A stretch of 64,000 bases of DNA from contig NC_066288.1 in assembly GCF_905404315.1 (NCBI RefSeq), positions 2,418,001 through 2,482,000 of the forward strand, given 5' to 3'. Below, in pieces: positions 21,167-33,260 of the stretch (within the stretch, counting starts at the first letter, position 1; each line of letters opens with the position of its first letter). This DNA is from Leptidea sinapis (taxonomy: Eukaryota > Arthropoda > Insecta > Lepidoptera > Pieridae). The notes beneath the pieces are model-generated. The model was not told the origin of the DNA. It did not search any database and saw nothing but the letters and a program-made list of their open reading frames with translations. Both the position numbers and the translations under genes were made by a program.

Positions 21167-21521
21167 AACCGACTTCAAAAACACTATTTCTAAACAATAG
21201 ATATAATGTTCACTAAAAAGTATAAAAATAATTACGTATTTTAATACAATCTAATTAATTAATCTAATTCCAGTTACGATTATTATCATTTTTGGAATCG
21301 GTGTCCTTCCGCCGCGACTCGCTCTCACCTCTCGCCTACTCACAACTCAAGCACATCTCACCTATAACTATGTATGTACCTATCTTGGATGACACCGACT
21401 CCAAAAATTACAATAATCGTAACTAGGTTTAGATTAATTAATTAGATTGTATAAAAATATATTTAGTACATAGTAAAACATACCGACGAATTGAGAACCT
21501 CCTCCTTTTTTGAAGTCAGTT
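21167..21521. mobile_element. MITE with long inverted repeats (355 bp)
   Basis: The outer ends AACCGACTTC and GAAGTCAGTT are near-inverted. Inside, a ~60-base block containing CTAATTAATTAATCTAA and ACGATTATT is inverted at 21390-21450, and GGAATCGGTGTC pairs with GACACCGACTCC. The right arm includes the GACTTCAAAAAAGGAGGAGG-type block common in Lepidoptera. Non-coding and hairpin-forming. The superfamily is not assigned. Confidence 0.7.
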
Positions 21522-21639
21522 AAAAATCTAAACTCGGGTTGCAAGTCTCAGTATACAAAGAGTCATGAAATGCTGAGATAATCTCCCGGAACTCAATGTC
21601 TTCTGTAAATATATTGCTTAAACGCCCTGGATTGAAGCT

Positions 21640-21865
21640 TTTTTTTTGAGCCCAGTGTGAGTTATTTACCTTCGCACATAATCTAGACTGTCTTCATAGG
21701 TGCATGTAGGTTTAATGACGATGTTTTCGTCCAACTTAAAAGCGTCGAATATACGTACATATGAATTTGCTTATCGAAAACACATCGGTGTGGCCGGGGA
21801 TCGAAACGTATGTATGAGAGGCAACTGTTGTATCATTAGCATCACTGACGCTCTGTTCACACTAA
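21640..21865 (-). mobile_element. Degenerate tRNA-related SINE
   Basis: The minus strand has a B-box-like GTTTCGATCCCCGGCC (about 21793-21808) about 50 bases after a possible degenerate A box. A body with an A-run end at about 21640 follows. The A box is weak, so a functional tRNA is excluded. Confidence 0.45.
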
Positions 21866-21892
21866 ATAATATTATGTAATAAATGTGAAATT

Positions 21893-22232
21893 GTAAAAGG
21901 CATAAAATAGGCATAAAAGGCATATATTTTCTCAAAATGAATTATTTTAGAATTCTTCTTTTCTAGAAATGACATTTCTAACACAACCACCTCTTCGGAA
22001 ACAAATGGCGCTGTGAGAGAGAACAAGCGGCAAGAAACTATCCTCTACTAAATAATCATTATATAGTCCCAGGCACTTAGATATTCAGCTGTGGAGTAGT
22101 AGGATTTACGACAGAGCCATTTTTTAATAAAACATTTAATTTTATTTATAGATAATGCATGAACAGTGGCTGGGACTTTATTTTAAAAGTGAATTAACCC
22201 TCGAGATTATTATAGCTATTATGTCCTATCAT
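21893..22232 (-). mobile_element. LINE-G 3' end, antisense arm
   Basis: Antisense copy of the LINE-G C-terminal coding end and 3' UTR (ending in repeated TGCCTTTTATGCC). It is eroded relative to the plus copy that starts 28 bases later. Confidence 0.75.
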
Positions 22233-22260
22233 ATAAATACTTCGGTGAATTAACTAAATA

Positions 22261-22650
22261 ATAAGATACATAATAGCTTTAAGGGTAAATGTATACACTT
22301 CTACAATAAAATCCCAGCCACTGTTCAGGCATTATCTATAAATAAATTTAAATGTTTTATAAAAAAATGGCTCTGTCGTAAATCCTATTACTCCACTGCT
22401 GAATATCTAAATGATCGGACAGCCTGGGACTAGATTGTGATTATTTTATAGCGACTGTACAATATTGTATATTTTTATTGAAAAGAGCGCAAAAAAAAGA
22501 ATGCTGGGAGAGTTTCTTGCGCCGCTTCTTCTCTCTCAGAGCGACATTTGTTTCCGAAGCGGTAGTAGTATCTAGTAGTATAAGAAATGACATCAAAAAG
22601 AATTCTAAAGGAATCAATTTTGAGAAAATAAATGCCTTTTAATGCCTTTT
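22261..22650 (+). mobile_element. LINE-G 3' end, sense arm
   Basis: Begins ATAAGATACATAATAGC. It encodes the C-terminal tail (FKCFIKKWLCRKS, RTAWD then stop at about 22432) and a 3' UTR with AGAAAGTTTCTTGCGCCGC-like sequence ending in TGCCTTTTAATG repeats. It is nearly identical to 44646-45042 and to the inner part of 37057-37625. Confidence 0.85.
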
Positions 22651-23240
22651 AATGTCTGTTGACGATGCAGTAAATGGTTACGTGCAATGCATTAACGTGA
22701 AGCCTAACTTAGTTAAGTATAGCAATTAACTTATACTTGCGACATCGAAAATTGCTCAATTCACACTTCCACATGTTATAACTTATTATGATCCAGATTC
22801 CATGTTCATTAATATACCTCGATTTAAAAAATGTTACATTTGACACATGACACTCAGAATTTTTTATAGTGTATGCATTAAAACGATGTCAAATGTATTA
22901 ATTTTTATCCTTAACATTAAACATTTTTGCTATTGATAGGATTTTTGTGTTTTAATTACCAATGCATATATAATTATGTGCAATGTATAAAGTAGCACGA
23001 TTTGTTTAGATCTAATCTTTTCTAATGTAACGTGAAATTGTAACATGTTTCTCATCACTACCACGAAACCCACTACGTCACACTAAATAGATTTATTGCA
23101 ATTAATAAAGTATCATTGAATATTTTCATTTGCGTGAATAAAATTTCAAAAGTTTGTCATGATTTCCGTGCACGTGAGTTTCTTAGTTAATATGTTATGG
23201 GCACATACATTCAAAATAATTTTCATATCCAATAAAATGC
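22651..23240. other. AT-rich DNA, nothing recognised
   Basis: No coding frame or repeat boundary recognised. Confidence 0.55.
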
Positions 23241-23786
23241 TTCCTCGTCTCATATAATGTTAAAATATTATAACATTTTACTGTTGCGCTTAAGTGATGA
23301 AGGTGACCACTTAAATCAGCCGTAAGTTTGATTTTCTAGGTTTCAGCAGCAGAAGGGTAGCCGTAGTCTGTCCTCCCGTCTGTCTGCTATCTCATATAAC
23401 AAAACAGTAGTTAGATAGGAAAAGTTTAACATAGAAAGTATTTGTTAAGTACTCCTGGTGCTATAAATTATTGTGGGTGCTTCAGAGCAGACGACAGAAG
23501 TGGTAACTTTATTAAGGCGAGGTTGCAAGGCAGAACAGGAAATACATCTATTTATTTTCAATATTCAAAAACTAATAACATTTAAAATATATGTAACGTT
23601 TCGTCTCCGTTTCCGTAATGATAATTCTAATGGAATCGATTTTGAGATAATTAATGCCTATTATATTTATAATTATGTGAAACTACACTTTTTCACAAAA
23701 ATGAACATTTGTGACATTGACCTGACCACGTTGAACATTACCGACTACCTTTGGAGTTATAATAATAATACTAATTACAGTTTTAT

Positions 23787-23905
23787 ATAATCTTGCCCCA
23801 ACCTAGGCATAGCCTGTTGTACTGTGGGTGCAACACAACGATATAAATAATTCGATATACATACAAAAATACATATGGACGATAAACACCAAGCTTCAGG
23901 ACTAT
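23787..23905 (-). mobile_element. SINE-1 body without head
   Basis: Duplicate of the fragment at 1621-1740. Confidence 0.6.
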
Positions 23906-24000
23906 GTTGCTGATACGAGAAATGTAGACTATTTCTTATTTTAAAAAGATAAAAAAATATTTAAATATCTAATACTTTTTATTGTTGACTTTTTTTTGAA

Positions 24001-24303
24001 ATCGAAATAAGGGACGAGACGAGCAGGATGTTCAGCTGATGTTAATTAATAAGCCCTGCCCCATTACAATGCAGTGCTGCTCAGGATTCCTAAAAAACTC
24101 AAAAATTCTGAGCAGCAATACAATTACGCTCGTCACCTTGAGACATAAGATGTTAAGTCTCATTTGTCTAAGTCTCCCAGTAATTTCACTAGCTACGACG
24201 CCCTTCAGACCGAAGCACAGTAATGCTTCACGGCAGAAATAGGCGCCGTTGCGGTACCCATAATCTAGCCGGCATCCTGTGCAAAGGAGCCTCTCACTGG
24301 TAC
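24001..24303 (-). repeat. R1 repeat copy D
   Basis: Full-length antisense R1 within the segmental duplication. It shares with copy B the private insertion TGTCTAAGTCTC, showing common descent rather than independent insertion. Confidence 0.85.
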
Positions 24304-24427
24304 ATGATGACTAATTCAATTAGATAAATAATTAAACTGTATCGGGATAAAATTGAAAGTATGTAGAAAACTAACACTACGCACAGTACCACAATAATGA
24401 TGATTCAGTCAAATATATCAAAATGAA

Positions 24428-24931
24428 AACATAACCCATGAACATATTTTCCACAAAATCATGTACGTCACAATAAACGCAATTAACTGTCTCAGTAATA
24501 ACATTAGCCACGTGAATGATTATATCAACGAACCCTTAACGATAAGAATTTGCGATGAAAATGTACACCCGATAATTATTAAACTGGGTTGGGGAGGCGA
24601 ATTTACAGAGCGTAAAACAAAATTTCATTGAACGATTTATATTTCGAATGTATTGTTTATCAAGTTTCACATTACCAAACGTTGAACACAGGAGTGCCAG
24701 AGTGGTTAAATAATTGTCAGTATTATGTCACAATAAATTATGACAAGTACTTTAGAGTCACATAATGTTAATTATAACTACATTATTTAACAGTTATGAC
24801 CAATGGGAATACTTTAATGAACTGCGAATTTTATTATTTTATATACTTTGAACTGCTTTATTATATTTGTGAATGTTACAGCTATATTAAAAATTCAACT
24901 AACATATGTAACTAAACTGCATAATTAGGAT
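24428..24931. other. AT-rich DNA, nothing recognised
   Basis: Unique low-GC sequence with no supported feature. Confidence 0.55.
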
Positions 24932-25187
24932 TTACAAACACAAGTGGCATTATAAGAAAAACCTTTTAGGTCTAGAAATAAAATAGGCTTACCCTATTTC
25001 TAGAAAGTTTATGTCGGCTTGTAGTTTAAGAAAGTCGTTAGGTTTGTTAGATTATTAATTTTCTTCAAACGCAAGAACCCTAGGTCAGGTAACTTCTTCC
25101 ATCATAATGCCAATTTATTCAATGCCGTTTCAATTCGAAGGTTAAAGTTATATCCTCTTCTTATCGTGTCACAAATGATCTATATTT
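24932..25187 (+). repeat. Long direct repeat, left copy
   Basis: ACAAACACAAGTGGCATTAT to ACAAATGATCTATA aligns, with substitutions and indels, to 25911-26223 across its whole length. The two copies abut the two ends of the LINE-F fragment. Confidence 0.8.
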
Positions 25188-25908
25188 TTTTTTGAAATTC
25201 AAATATTTTTATTCAAAATAGAATGTGACATCACTTATTGAAAGTCAAAAACTAACACCCATTCTAAATCAATGTCTCAGACCTGAGAAGAATGGGCGCA
25301 ACAAACTCAGCGGGCTTTTTTTTCGTCGAAATCATATGTTTACAAACTAATATTGTAAAATTAAACTTATTATTTAATAGACTGAGGGCGGTCGCTCCAT
25401 TCCCAATCTGTGGTATCATTAAGAAAGTAATTTATGTTATAGTGACCTTTACCACACAGACGTTTTTTAAGAATTCTTTTGAATAACGTAATTCTTTTGT
25501 TTTGAACATTTTCTGGAATCTTGTTGTAAAAGCATGTACATCGCCCCACAAAAGACTTACAAACTCGACTTAGTAGAGTAGTAGGCAACATAACTTTATG
25601 TCTATTCCTGGTGTTAACGTTATGGTTATGACAGTTTCTAGCATATTCACTTATGTTCCTATGATATTGATAATGTAATGTATGTTACATTACATTATCA
25701 AGAATATATGGATAAGCAAGAGTCAAGATGATAATTTCTTTGAATTTTGCTCTCAATGATTCTTTAGGACCTATGTTATAAATAGTGCGATTAGCCCTCT
25801 TCTGCAGCACAAATATTGTATTAATATCGGCAGCATTGCCTCATAGCAATATACCATAGGACATAATACTATGGAAATAACTAAAGTATGCTAGTCGCGC
25901 CGGTTAGT
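25188..25908 (-). mobile_element. LINE-F 3' portion (CR1/Jockey-like)
   Basis: Minus strand: AYFSYFHSIMSYGILLWGN, INTIFVLQKRANRTIYNIGP, then VNTRNRHKVMLPTTLLSRV, CTCFYNKIPENVQN and TTDWEWSDRPQ followed by a stop. It keeps the post-RT region and 3' UTR ending AATATTTGAATTTCAA. A perfect 12-bp inverted repeat (25668-25698) interrupts the coding part. Relatives: 54955-55462 and 60193-60462. Confidence 0.8.
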
Positions 25909-25910
25909 AC

Positions 25911-26223
25911 ATACAAACACAAGTGACATTATAAGAAAAGCCTTTATGTATAGAAATAAAATAGGTTTAAGGTAAACGTAAGGTTTCTAGAAAGTTTATG
26001 TGGGCTTGTAGTTTTAGAAAAGTCGTTAGTTTTGTTAGATTATTAATTATCTTCAAACGTTATTGCGTTACATCGTTACGTCGCGTCGTTGCGTCCCCTA
26101 GGTTGGGTGACTACTTCCGTCATAGTGCCTATATCACTCGATTTTTTTGTTATTTGTTGTCAATTCGTTTCCATTCGGATGTTGGAGCTATATTCTGTTT
26201 CTACCATGTTATAAATGATATAT
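25911..26223 (+). repeat. Long direct repeat, right copy
   Basis: Partner of 24932-25187. It contains an extra GTTACGTCGCGTCGTTGCG stretch. Confidence 0.8.
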
Positions 26224-27540
26224 ATCTGCTTCTTTTTCCTTGCGATAGTCTCCACTCGTCAGAAAGCCTCACTATCACACCTGTCATATTCCATTTTTGC
26301 TTTATTTTGCAGCATTAACTCGTGGATTTTATTAACATTATATTAGTGTGACGTCATACACCATCAGGTTGTTCTAAAATTCTAAGGTTCACGTTGCCTT
26401 ATTTCGTTCTAAAGAATTTTTTTTTTCACTTCTGACATTCATATGTCAACCAGGCTTGCAGATTGAGTTCAATACCCTAATTTTCGTAATTTATTAGCTG
26501 ACCGGACAGACGTTTTTCTGTGCATAATAAATAAAATATTTTTTTCTTATGAATTTGTCAATATTATTACATTATATCAACCATTATTTCGTAAAATATG
26601 CTCCCTGTTGTTATAATTAAATTGTTTTACAGCAGGACTGTCAAATTGTGCGTCAATTAAATTCTCTCATAATATGTCCATACACAACAAATATTGGAAA
26701 TAAAAATAATTATGAGTCCCAAATCGAAATAACAACTATCCTATCACTCAAGGACTAAACTGCACTCTATACAGTAATTCCCTTTAAAATCCGTTCATTA
26801 ATTTACGAGTTTAGTGGAAGTAAACATTGGAAGGACACTGGATTCTAGACTTATATATATATTTAGATTTATTTCCTTCGTTAGCGATTTTTACATAATA
26901 GACAATGTCTTATTATTGACATACTTATGTAAAAGTTGTATTATACTACTTATTATACGAGTATTTTTATTTCATGAGAGTTTAAATTAAAACCTTGAAA
27001 TAAAAACGTCCATAACAATTTATGAATGCTGAAATTCACATCAGTTGAACGTCTTATAAAGAAGTTTATTGCGAAACACAAGCGAATGAGCACCAAAGCT
27101 CTCTTAAATCAGAGCAATAACTGAACCTCGTAAAATGCAGATTATTATTAATTCTACAGTGAAAATGTTTGTTTTACTTTCCAATCAGACCCTAATCTTG
27201 TTTGTTTTAATATTTTAGCGGATTTATTTATTCAGTGAGTATATAATTTTGTATATAATTTTAGTTACTAAGCAAATCCAATGCTTTCCTTGTGATTTTG
27301 GCATGAGTCAAAATCAGTTGGAGACACGATTGAATGCTGTGAGTTATTGGCAGTCTTTATATATATACCTATGGATTAGTGGTCTATTTGGGGACGCGAA
27401 TCAATAAGTAATTGAAGGACAGATTGGAGCCGCATTACAGAGACGTTTGCGATGAAGATGGTTTATGTACTAAGTATAAACAGTATAACATATCGTGGCA
27501 TTGCAGCTTAACAATTTTTTTAACGTTCAACTGAAAAGTC
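26224..27540. other. AT-rich DNA, nothing recognised
   Basis: 1.3 kb without a supported gene, RNA or repeat. Confidence 0.55.
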
Positions 27541-30500
27541 TAAAAAATACGTATTTTTTAGAATATGAGAGGGGTCAAACGGGCAAGAGGCTCACGGGAT
27601 GGGGAGAGGTGAGGCAACCGCCCATGGACATTCGCAACAACAGATGTGTCAAGAAATGAGTTGCCGGCCTTTAAGGTGTTGAAGGTCGCTAAGTCGTATC
27701 TGTTCTGGAAGACCGCTGCCGGTAGTTGATTCCACAAAGTGGCTGTGCAAGACAAGACATTTCGAACAAAACGCGCGGTTGTGGAATGCTAGACGTCTAC
27801 GTGATGCGGATGGTACTTTGCACGTAATGTCCGTACGTGGTATTCGGCCGCTGGATAAATGCGGTAGAGGATGCAGAGAGAACCCACATCTCTACGCAAT
27901 GCTAGAGAATCAAGCCGATCGGCGATGACTTGATCGTCGATGATTCGAGCCGCTCTTCGTTGTATGCGGTCAAATGGAAGAAGCTGGTACTGGGAGCACC
28001 CGCCCAGAGATGAGAACAGTACTCCATGTGAGGCCGAATTTGCGCCTTATAAAGTTTTAGGCGGTGGCTTTTAGTGAAGTACTGTCTCGCCTTACTGAGT
28101 ACACCAAGCTTTTTTGAGGCCAGTTTGGCCTTCTCTTCCAAGTGACCACGGAACTGAACGTCGCTCGATATATAGACGCTAAGTATGCCAATACAGGCTT
28201 TGGCAGATAGAGGAGTGATCTCGAATCGAGGGGATACGACAAAGGGAGACTGTTTAGTGGTGAACGCACAAACTTGTGTCTTCTTGGGGTTGAATTGGAC
28301 TAAATTTTGTCGGCCCTTCAGCCTTGCGGGACACCAGTGTTTATGGGTTTTAAGTCGGAGTATGCACCGTTGATAACAACCTTGATGCTCCGATCAGCCA
28401 AAAAGCTGGTGACCCATTTGCACAACTTCTCGGGAAGCTCATAGGATGGCAGTTTCGCTATAAGCGCTTTATGCCACACCCGATCGAAGGCCTTCGCTAT
28501 GTCCAAACTCACCGCCAACACCTCTCCCTTCGACTCAACCGCTTGCGCCCATTTATGGGTGAGGTACGCAAGAAGATCACCAGCTTAGCGACCCTGACGG
28601 AAACCGTACTGGCAGTCGCTGATCAGCTGGTGCCCCTCTAGGTATCCCAAGAGCTGGCGGTTGATGATCGACTCCATTACTTTGGAGAAAATGGAGGTAA
28701 TGGCAATGGGGCGGTAGTTGGACGGATCTGAGCATACACCTTTCTTAGGGATCGGGTGCACTAAAGCCGCCTTCCATAATTTCGGGAATACGCCTGATGA
28801 GTAGGAGAGCCGGAAAAGACGGGTAAAGACCGGCGCCAGTTCCGGAGCACATGTCCGCAGCACTATCGGGGGAATGCCATCGGGCCCGCTCGATTTGTGA
28901 ATGTCCAAGGTGAGAAGCGCCTTAAGCACGGCACCATGCCGGATTTTTACCTCCGGCATATATGAATCGCACCGCGGAATATGCGGTGGTGGTGCACCTT
29001 GGTCATCCAGAGTCGAGTTGGACGCGAAGAGGGAGCCCAGGAGATCAGCTTTCTCTTTCGCGTCATGGGCCAGCGAGTCATCATCCCTGTGCAGTGGCGG
29101 AATGGCTGGCTGGCAGAAGTTTCCTTGGACAGCCTTGGCGAGCGACCAGAACGCACGTGTTCCCGAGGGAAGGCGTGCAAGTCTCTCGCCAATTCTGCCA
29201 ATTTGCTTCGACTTCGCGTCAGCAATAACTCTTTTGAAGGAGCTGGAGGCATGATTGAAGTGTTTTTTAAGTTCGCTGGAATTCACATCCTTAGATACCA
29301 CCGCATTGACCCAAGCCTGATAGCACTCCTGCTTTCGGCGAGAGGCCATTTTGCAGGAGCGATCAAACCATGGTTGGGACCTGCCACCGATAGGCACAGA
29401 GGAGGATGGAATGAAGAGTTCCATACCTTGCAGTACCACATCAGCAACAGCGTCAGCAGCGGCATCTGGATCTCCCAGCGAAAAACAGATCTGCCTCCAC
29501 GGGTAGGATGCAAAAAAGCACCGCATCTCGTCCCACTCTGCTGACCTATAGTGCCACATGCGGCGACAGCCTAAGAAGCGGGGCCGTGTTGGGCGCGTGA
29601 TCGGCACGGTGCTCCGGATCAGGCAGTGGTCCGATGATCCCAGTGGAGGGTCAACGGAAACTATGTAGCCATCCGGATGTGAGGTCAACAGACGGTCCAA
29701 CAGTGAAGGTGTATGATCTTGCACATCTGGGATTCGCGTTGGCGCAATAACCAGTTGCATCAGACCATATGCTAAGGCGAAGTCGTGAACAGATCTCCCT
29801 GCATGATCGGTGGTACGTGAGCCTAGCCATTCGGCGTGGTGAGCGTAAAAATCGCCAAGAAACACGATCTCTGCAGTGGGAATCTGCTCAAACTCGGAAT
29901 CTGTAGCCATTTGGATGTGTTCGAGGAGCCGGTCAGACTCTGCGTTACCACTATGGGACCTATACAGGCATGCGTAGATTTGCGGATGGTCATTGCAGTC
30001 TACACGCAGCCAGATGATGGATACGTCCTGTCCTTCAAGAAAACTCAGGGGTCGAGAACAGACATCCTCCCTTACGTAAGCGCACACGCCAGTCCTGGTA
30101 TAAAGGGGTGTTTCAAATTATACCCCGGGTATGAAAGGTAAGATGAATCAGCCAGAGAGGATATCCGTGTCTCGGTTAAAAAGAGCAGGGCCGACTTCGC
30201 CGTCTCCAGGTAAAAGTGAACGGCATATAAATTTGAGCGAAGCCCTCTGATGTTGCAAAAGTCCACAGCGAGTGTGGAGGAGGGTGGTTTGAGCTTCCTG
30301 CTCTGTTTGCCCCGAGTCAGCGCAGATTTGCCCCCTGCAGAATACGCGGGGCAGACTGGGCAAGCACTATTAGGTACAGGCCCTAATTGTGGACGCCCAG
30401 GGACGGATTCTCCAGGGCAACATAGCCTGGTACCGTCCTGGAGTAGTCTATTTTTAGTCCGTGCTGCCATTTGTATTTGGGAGGGGGGGTGTAGGCCTCC

Positions 30501-30645
30501 AGATACCCCACTCACCGGACGAAACACAACGGCATAGCCGCTATTACACGCCGGTTTCGAGTGGGGGAGTGGTAATTCTCCGGGCGTGCCGGCCCAATTC
30601 GATTGTGTCCGTGAGGACCCAACAGGGCACTACCACTCCTAAAAC
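27541..30645 (-). mobile_element. LINE-B copy 1, catalytic box deleted
   Basis: Minus-strand relative of LINE-A, about 3.1 kb, from its 5' end near 30645 (AGGAGTGGTAGTGCC block) to its 3' end near 27545. It carries a frameshift near 30085, an in-frame stop near 28585, a deletion in RT at about 28325, another near 27850 and a shift near 27960. The 5' boundary coincides with that of copy 2 at about 62022, so this may be the true element start. Confidence 0.85.
27558..30527 (-). pseudogene. LINE-B ORF2, endonuclease and truncated RT
   Basis: 30527-30072 encodes the N-terminus (VDFCNIRGLRSNLYAVH, LLFLTETRISS). 30087-28585 encodes the rest of the endonuclease (IVFLGDFYAHHAEW, GSSDHCLI) and RT finger/palm (KSSGPDGIPPIVLR, SNYRPIAITSIFSK). 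28521-28318 has AVSLDIAKAFDRVWH and stops at NTGVPQG. About 70 residues that include YADD in LINE-A are missing, and the sequence resumes at the FNPKKTQVCAFTT region. An Asn-to-Tyr change (DFYAHH versus DFNAHH in copy 2) affects a conserved endonuclease position. It could not make an active enzyme. Confidence 0.85.
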
Positions 30646-30831
30646 GTACTTTCGAATATTGGAATGGAATATTGAATTAATAACAGAAACATATTTTCTA
30701 TGACTGTAAGTAATCCGTAACGAAAAAGCTCATCGATGCCACATTCGATAGAAAGTTTTATAGGGAGCAGCAGCACCAGAAAACTAACAGCTGTTTGGAC
30801 AAAAGAATGCACTAATTTTTATGGGACGTTT

Positions 30832-30935
30832 TAATCCTCCAAACGAGCGTACGGGTCACCTGACGATAAGTGATCACCACTGTCCACACTTATTTGCATC
30901 ATCAAAGTAATCACAGAGGCGTTGTCGGTACAAGA
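30832..30935 (-). mobile_element. LINE-A 3'-end fossil
   Basis: AAACGAGCGTACGGGTCACC and AAGTGATCACC match the LINE-A 3' end. Later bases are diverged. Confidence 0.65.
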
Positions 30936-31445
30936 AGATAATACCATCATACAAGCTGTGATCAACTAATTCAATGGATTGTGCACTTTGGACACTCTAG
31001 GAAGAACAGGAAAAATATTCTGGATTTCCTTATCATATTGCACTAGGTCTAGAGACAGCATATTCGGTAGTTGAATTGGCACTAAACATGGAATTTACAG
31101 AAATACTTGACCCCTTTCATTCGCGTGCAGCGCTACCGGTCGAGTTAGCATTTCTTAGCTTCGGGTGTGTGATCGACTGGGCTGAAAGTGTAATAAAACT
31201 GTTATTTTGATTTCTGCACTTTAGTGCTTGATAAAAACGCCGTGTTAAACGTTTCAACCCAACAACTCTGTCTTACATCCCTCTCTTCATGCAACGGGTT
31301 TCGTAAATAGCAGGACTTTTATGAACTTCTCTTGATGATGATCCTTCATACAAATCTCCGACACGCTGCAGGATAAAGGAGCCTTAGTAACATATCCAAG
31401 GCAACAAGTTAAAATCTTTAAATACGATGTGAAATATGAAAAGTG
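30936..31445. other. Non-coding DNA, nothing recognised
   Basis: No supported feature. Confidence 0.5.
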
Positions 31446-31628
31446 AAATAACAAGGCAAATGAGAGTAAACATCTTATGTTTCAAGGTGACGAGTGTAGT
31501 TGTCCTCAGAATTTTTGGGTTTTTCAATAATCCTGAGCGGTACTGCATTGCAATGGGCAGGGCTTATCAATAACCATCAGCTGAACGTCCTGCTCGTCTC
31601 TTTCCCTTTTTTTCATAAAAAAAAAGTA
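31446..31628 (+). repeat. R1 repeat copy E (partial)
   Basis: Sense R1 from CAAATGAGAGTAAACATC to the terminal TTTTTTTCATAAAAAAAA, showing the 3' A-tail side well. Confidence 0.8.
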
Positions 31629-31796
31629 TTACGCCCTGCCTATTACATGTAACAGTTCCTTCAGCATTGATACACCGTCTGATCTTTTTGTTTATTATGA
31701 AAACGGATCAATAAAAAATAAAGTAGGGAAACCATTCTCTGAAGAAACCACCACTTATAGTTCGAAACATAGCCACAGCAGCGCAATAAAGATATA

Positions 31797-31934
31797 CCCC
31801 CTTATTCATAATAGTCTGCTAACTTAAATCATTGCTAATTCTCACTCTGTCTTCTTCTATTGACCTAAATCAGAATGAGAAAAAACACTCCTAAGCGGCT
31901 GTTTACAGTTAACGGACCATTATGAATAAGGGGG
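31797..31934. mobile_element. 138-bp MITE
   Basis: Perfect 16-bp inverted ends, CCCCCTTATTCATAAT and its complement, flanked on both sides by ATA. Non-coding. The size and ends fit a miniature DNA transposon. Confidence 0.75.
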
Positions 31935-32035
31935 ATACATTCGAAACATGTGTTTTTTGAGTAAATCCATATTTGCTAGAATCATTAGCACAGATTGAGT
32001 CCTAGTAAACGGTGGCCAGATTGTTTTATATGTGT

Positions 32036-32560
32036 TATATTATTTATTTTATTTTATTCGGAAAATTTATAGTTTACGCCAATACAGTTTTCACTTATAT
32101 GTATTAACAATAGCAATTATTGTAATATACAGTAAAGTAAAATAAAAAAACATAGAAGTAAAATACGACAACAATTCTATATAATAATACTAGCTAAATC
32201 TATTCAAGGAAATACTTAATTAAAATTAAATAGGGTTTCTTACTCTAAACTACAAAAAAACATAATAGTAAAAAATATTAATAGTTAGAACATAGGGTCA
32301 GAATGATAGTTAATTCCAACTTAAATTATAATTTACTAAACCAATATTTTAAAAGTAATGATTTAATAGTGTTAGGCTTAGAGTTAATTATATCGAAAGT
32401 GTTAAAGTCAGAAAAGTTAATTAAATTGTTAAAATTACTTGCAGACCGTATAAAGAATGAGTTATTTCTATAGTTAGATGAGTTATAACTAATTTGTAGG
32501 GTAATTGGGTGTCTAAAAAAACAGAACAGAACCTTAGAGGAAAAAAGAGCGAGTGAAAGG
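32036..32560 (-). pseudogene. LINE C-terminus and 3' UTR (Daphne/Kiri-like relic)
   Basis: Minus translation gives LQISYNSSNYRNNSFFIRSA, SNFNNLINFSDFNTF and KSLLLKYWFSKL followed by a stop, a conserved LINE ORF2 ending. The 3' side ends in AATAAAATAAAATAAA, like the LINE-D tail at 20770-20791. Only the last ~75 residues remain. Confidence 0.65.
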
Positions 32561-33260
32561 AGATAAGGGGAATCGATTGTAGATTGATTATATTATTCCA
32601 TTTGCTTATTTTGTTGATTATTTAAGTATATACACTACTCTCTAAATAATTCACGATACACTATATACTTATACTATATTGAAATCTGGACCACAGAATT
32701 ATCTTTGTGTGTTTTTCGTATAAAATTGATGCAGTTAAATTAGAGTAAGTATTTTTATGAAGTAAGTAAAACGTGAATTTTTATTAGAAATGCTCAAAGT
32801 TCTCGTTAATTATAGCCACTAGATGGCGCATGATAGCCTGAACAATAATTGAAGAACAAAAACAAGATACGCAATCTAGATAAAACTAGTTTTGTATTAC
32901 GTACATTTTTACACAAGTAATAATTAATAGAACAGATTATAGTACAAGTAAGGCAGCTTTTGGCAATTTTCAAGCCTCTATTGACAGTAACAAGGCTTAT
33001 CGGATTATTGTTCGCCTTAACCGTCGGACATTAATTAAGTTTTTGTTGCGTCGGATCGCACAACGGACATCCGCTTAACTATGTTTTTCACAGGATAATT
33101 AATAGAAAGAGATTATTCTGTGATAAATATCCTTCCAAAGGTTTCAGTCTTCAGTTTCAGTGTGTTTCTGCAGAGACTCTTCGAGTAGACATGTTACAGA
33201 GCACGTTATAAAAAATGAACTTAATTTTACAGCAGACAATAACAGTGCTATTTTTCTTTG
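32561..33260. other. AT-rich DNA, nothing recognised
   Basis: No supported feature. Confidence 0.5.

Larger units (their letters stand above)
23241..24427 (+). repeat. Segmental duplication, copy 2 (partner 1023-2257)
   Basis: Same order of unique sequence, headless SINE-1 (23787-23905) and R1 (24001-24303) as copy 1. It is slightly shorter through small deletions. Confidence 0.9.

Noticed and set aside
24932..26223. Solo LTR pair or small LTR retrotransposon
   Set aside because: The direct repeats lack TG...CA ends, a primer site and a polypurine tract, and the interior is an antisense LINE fragment.
28901..29544. Plus-strand frames opposite LINE-B
   Set aside because: Antisense shadows of ORF2. 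The same shadow recurs opposite the second LINE-B copy, as expected from shared GC-rich coding sequence.
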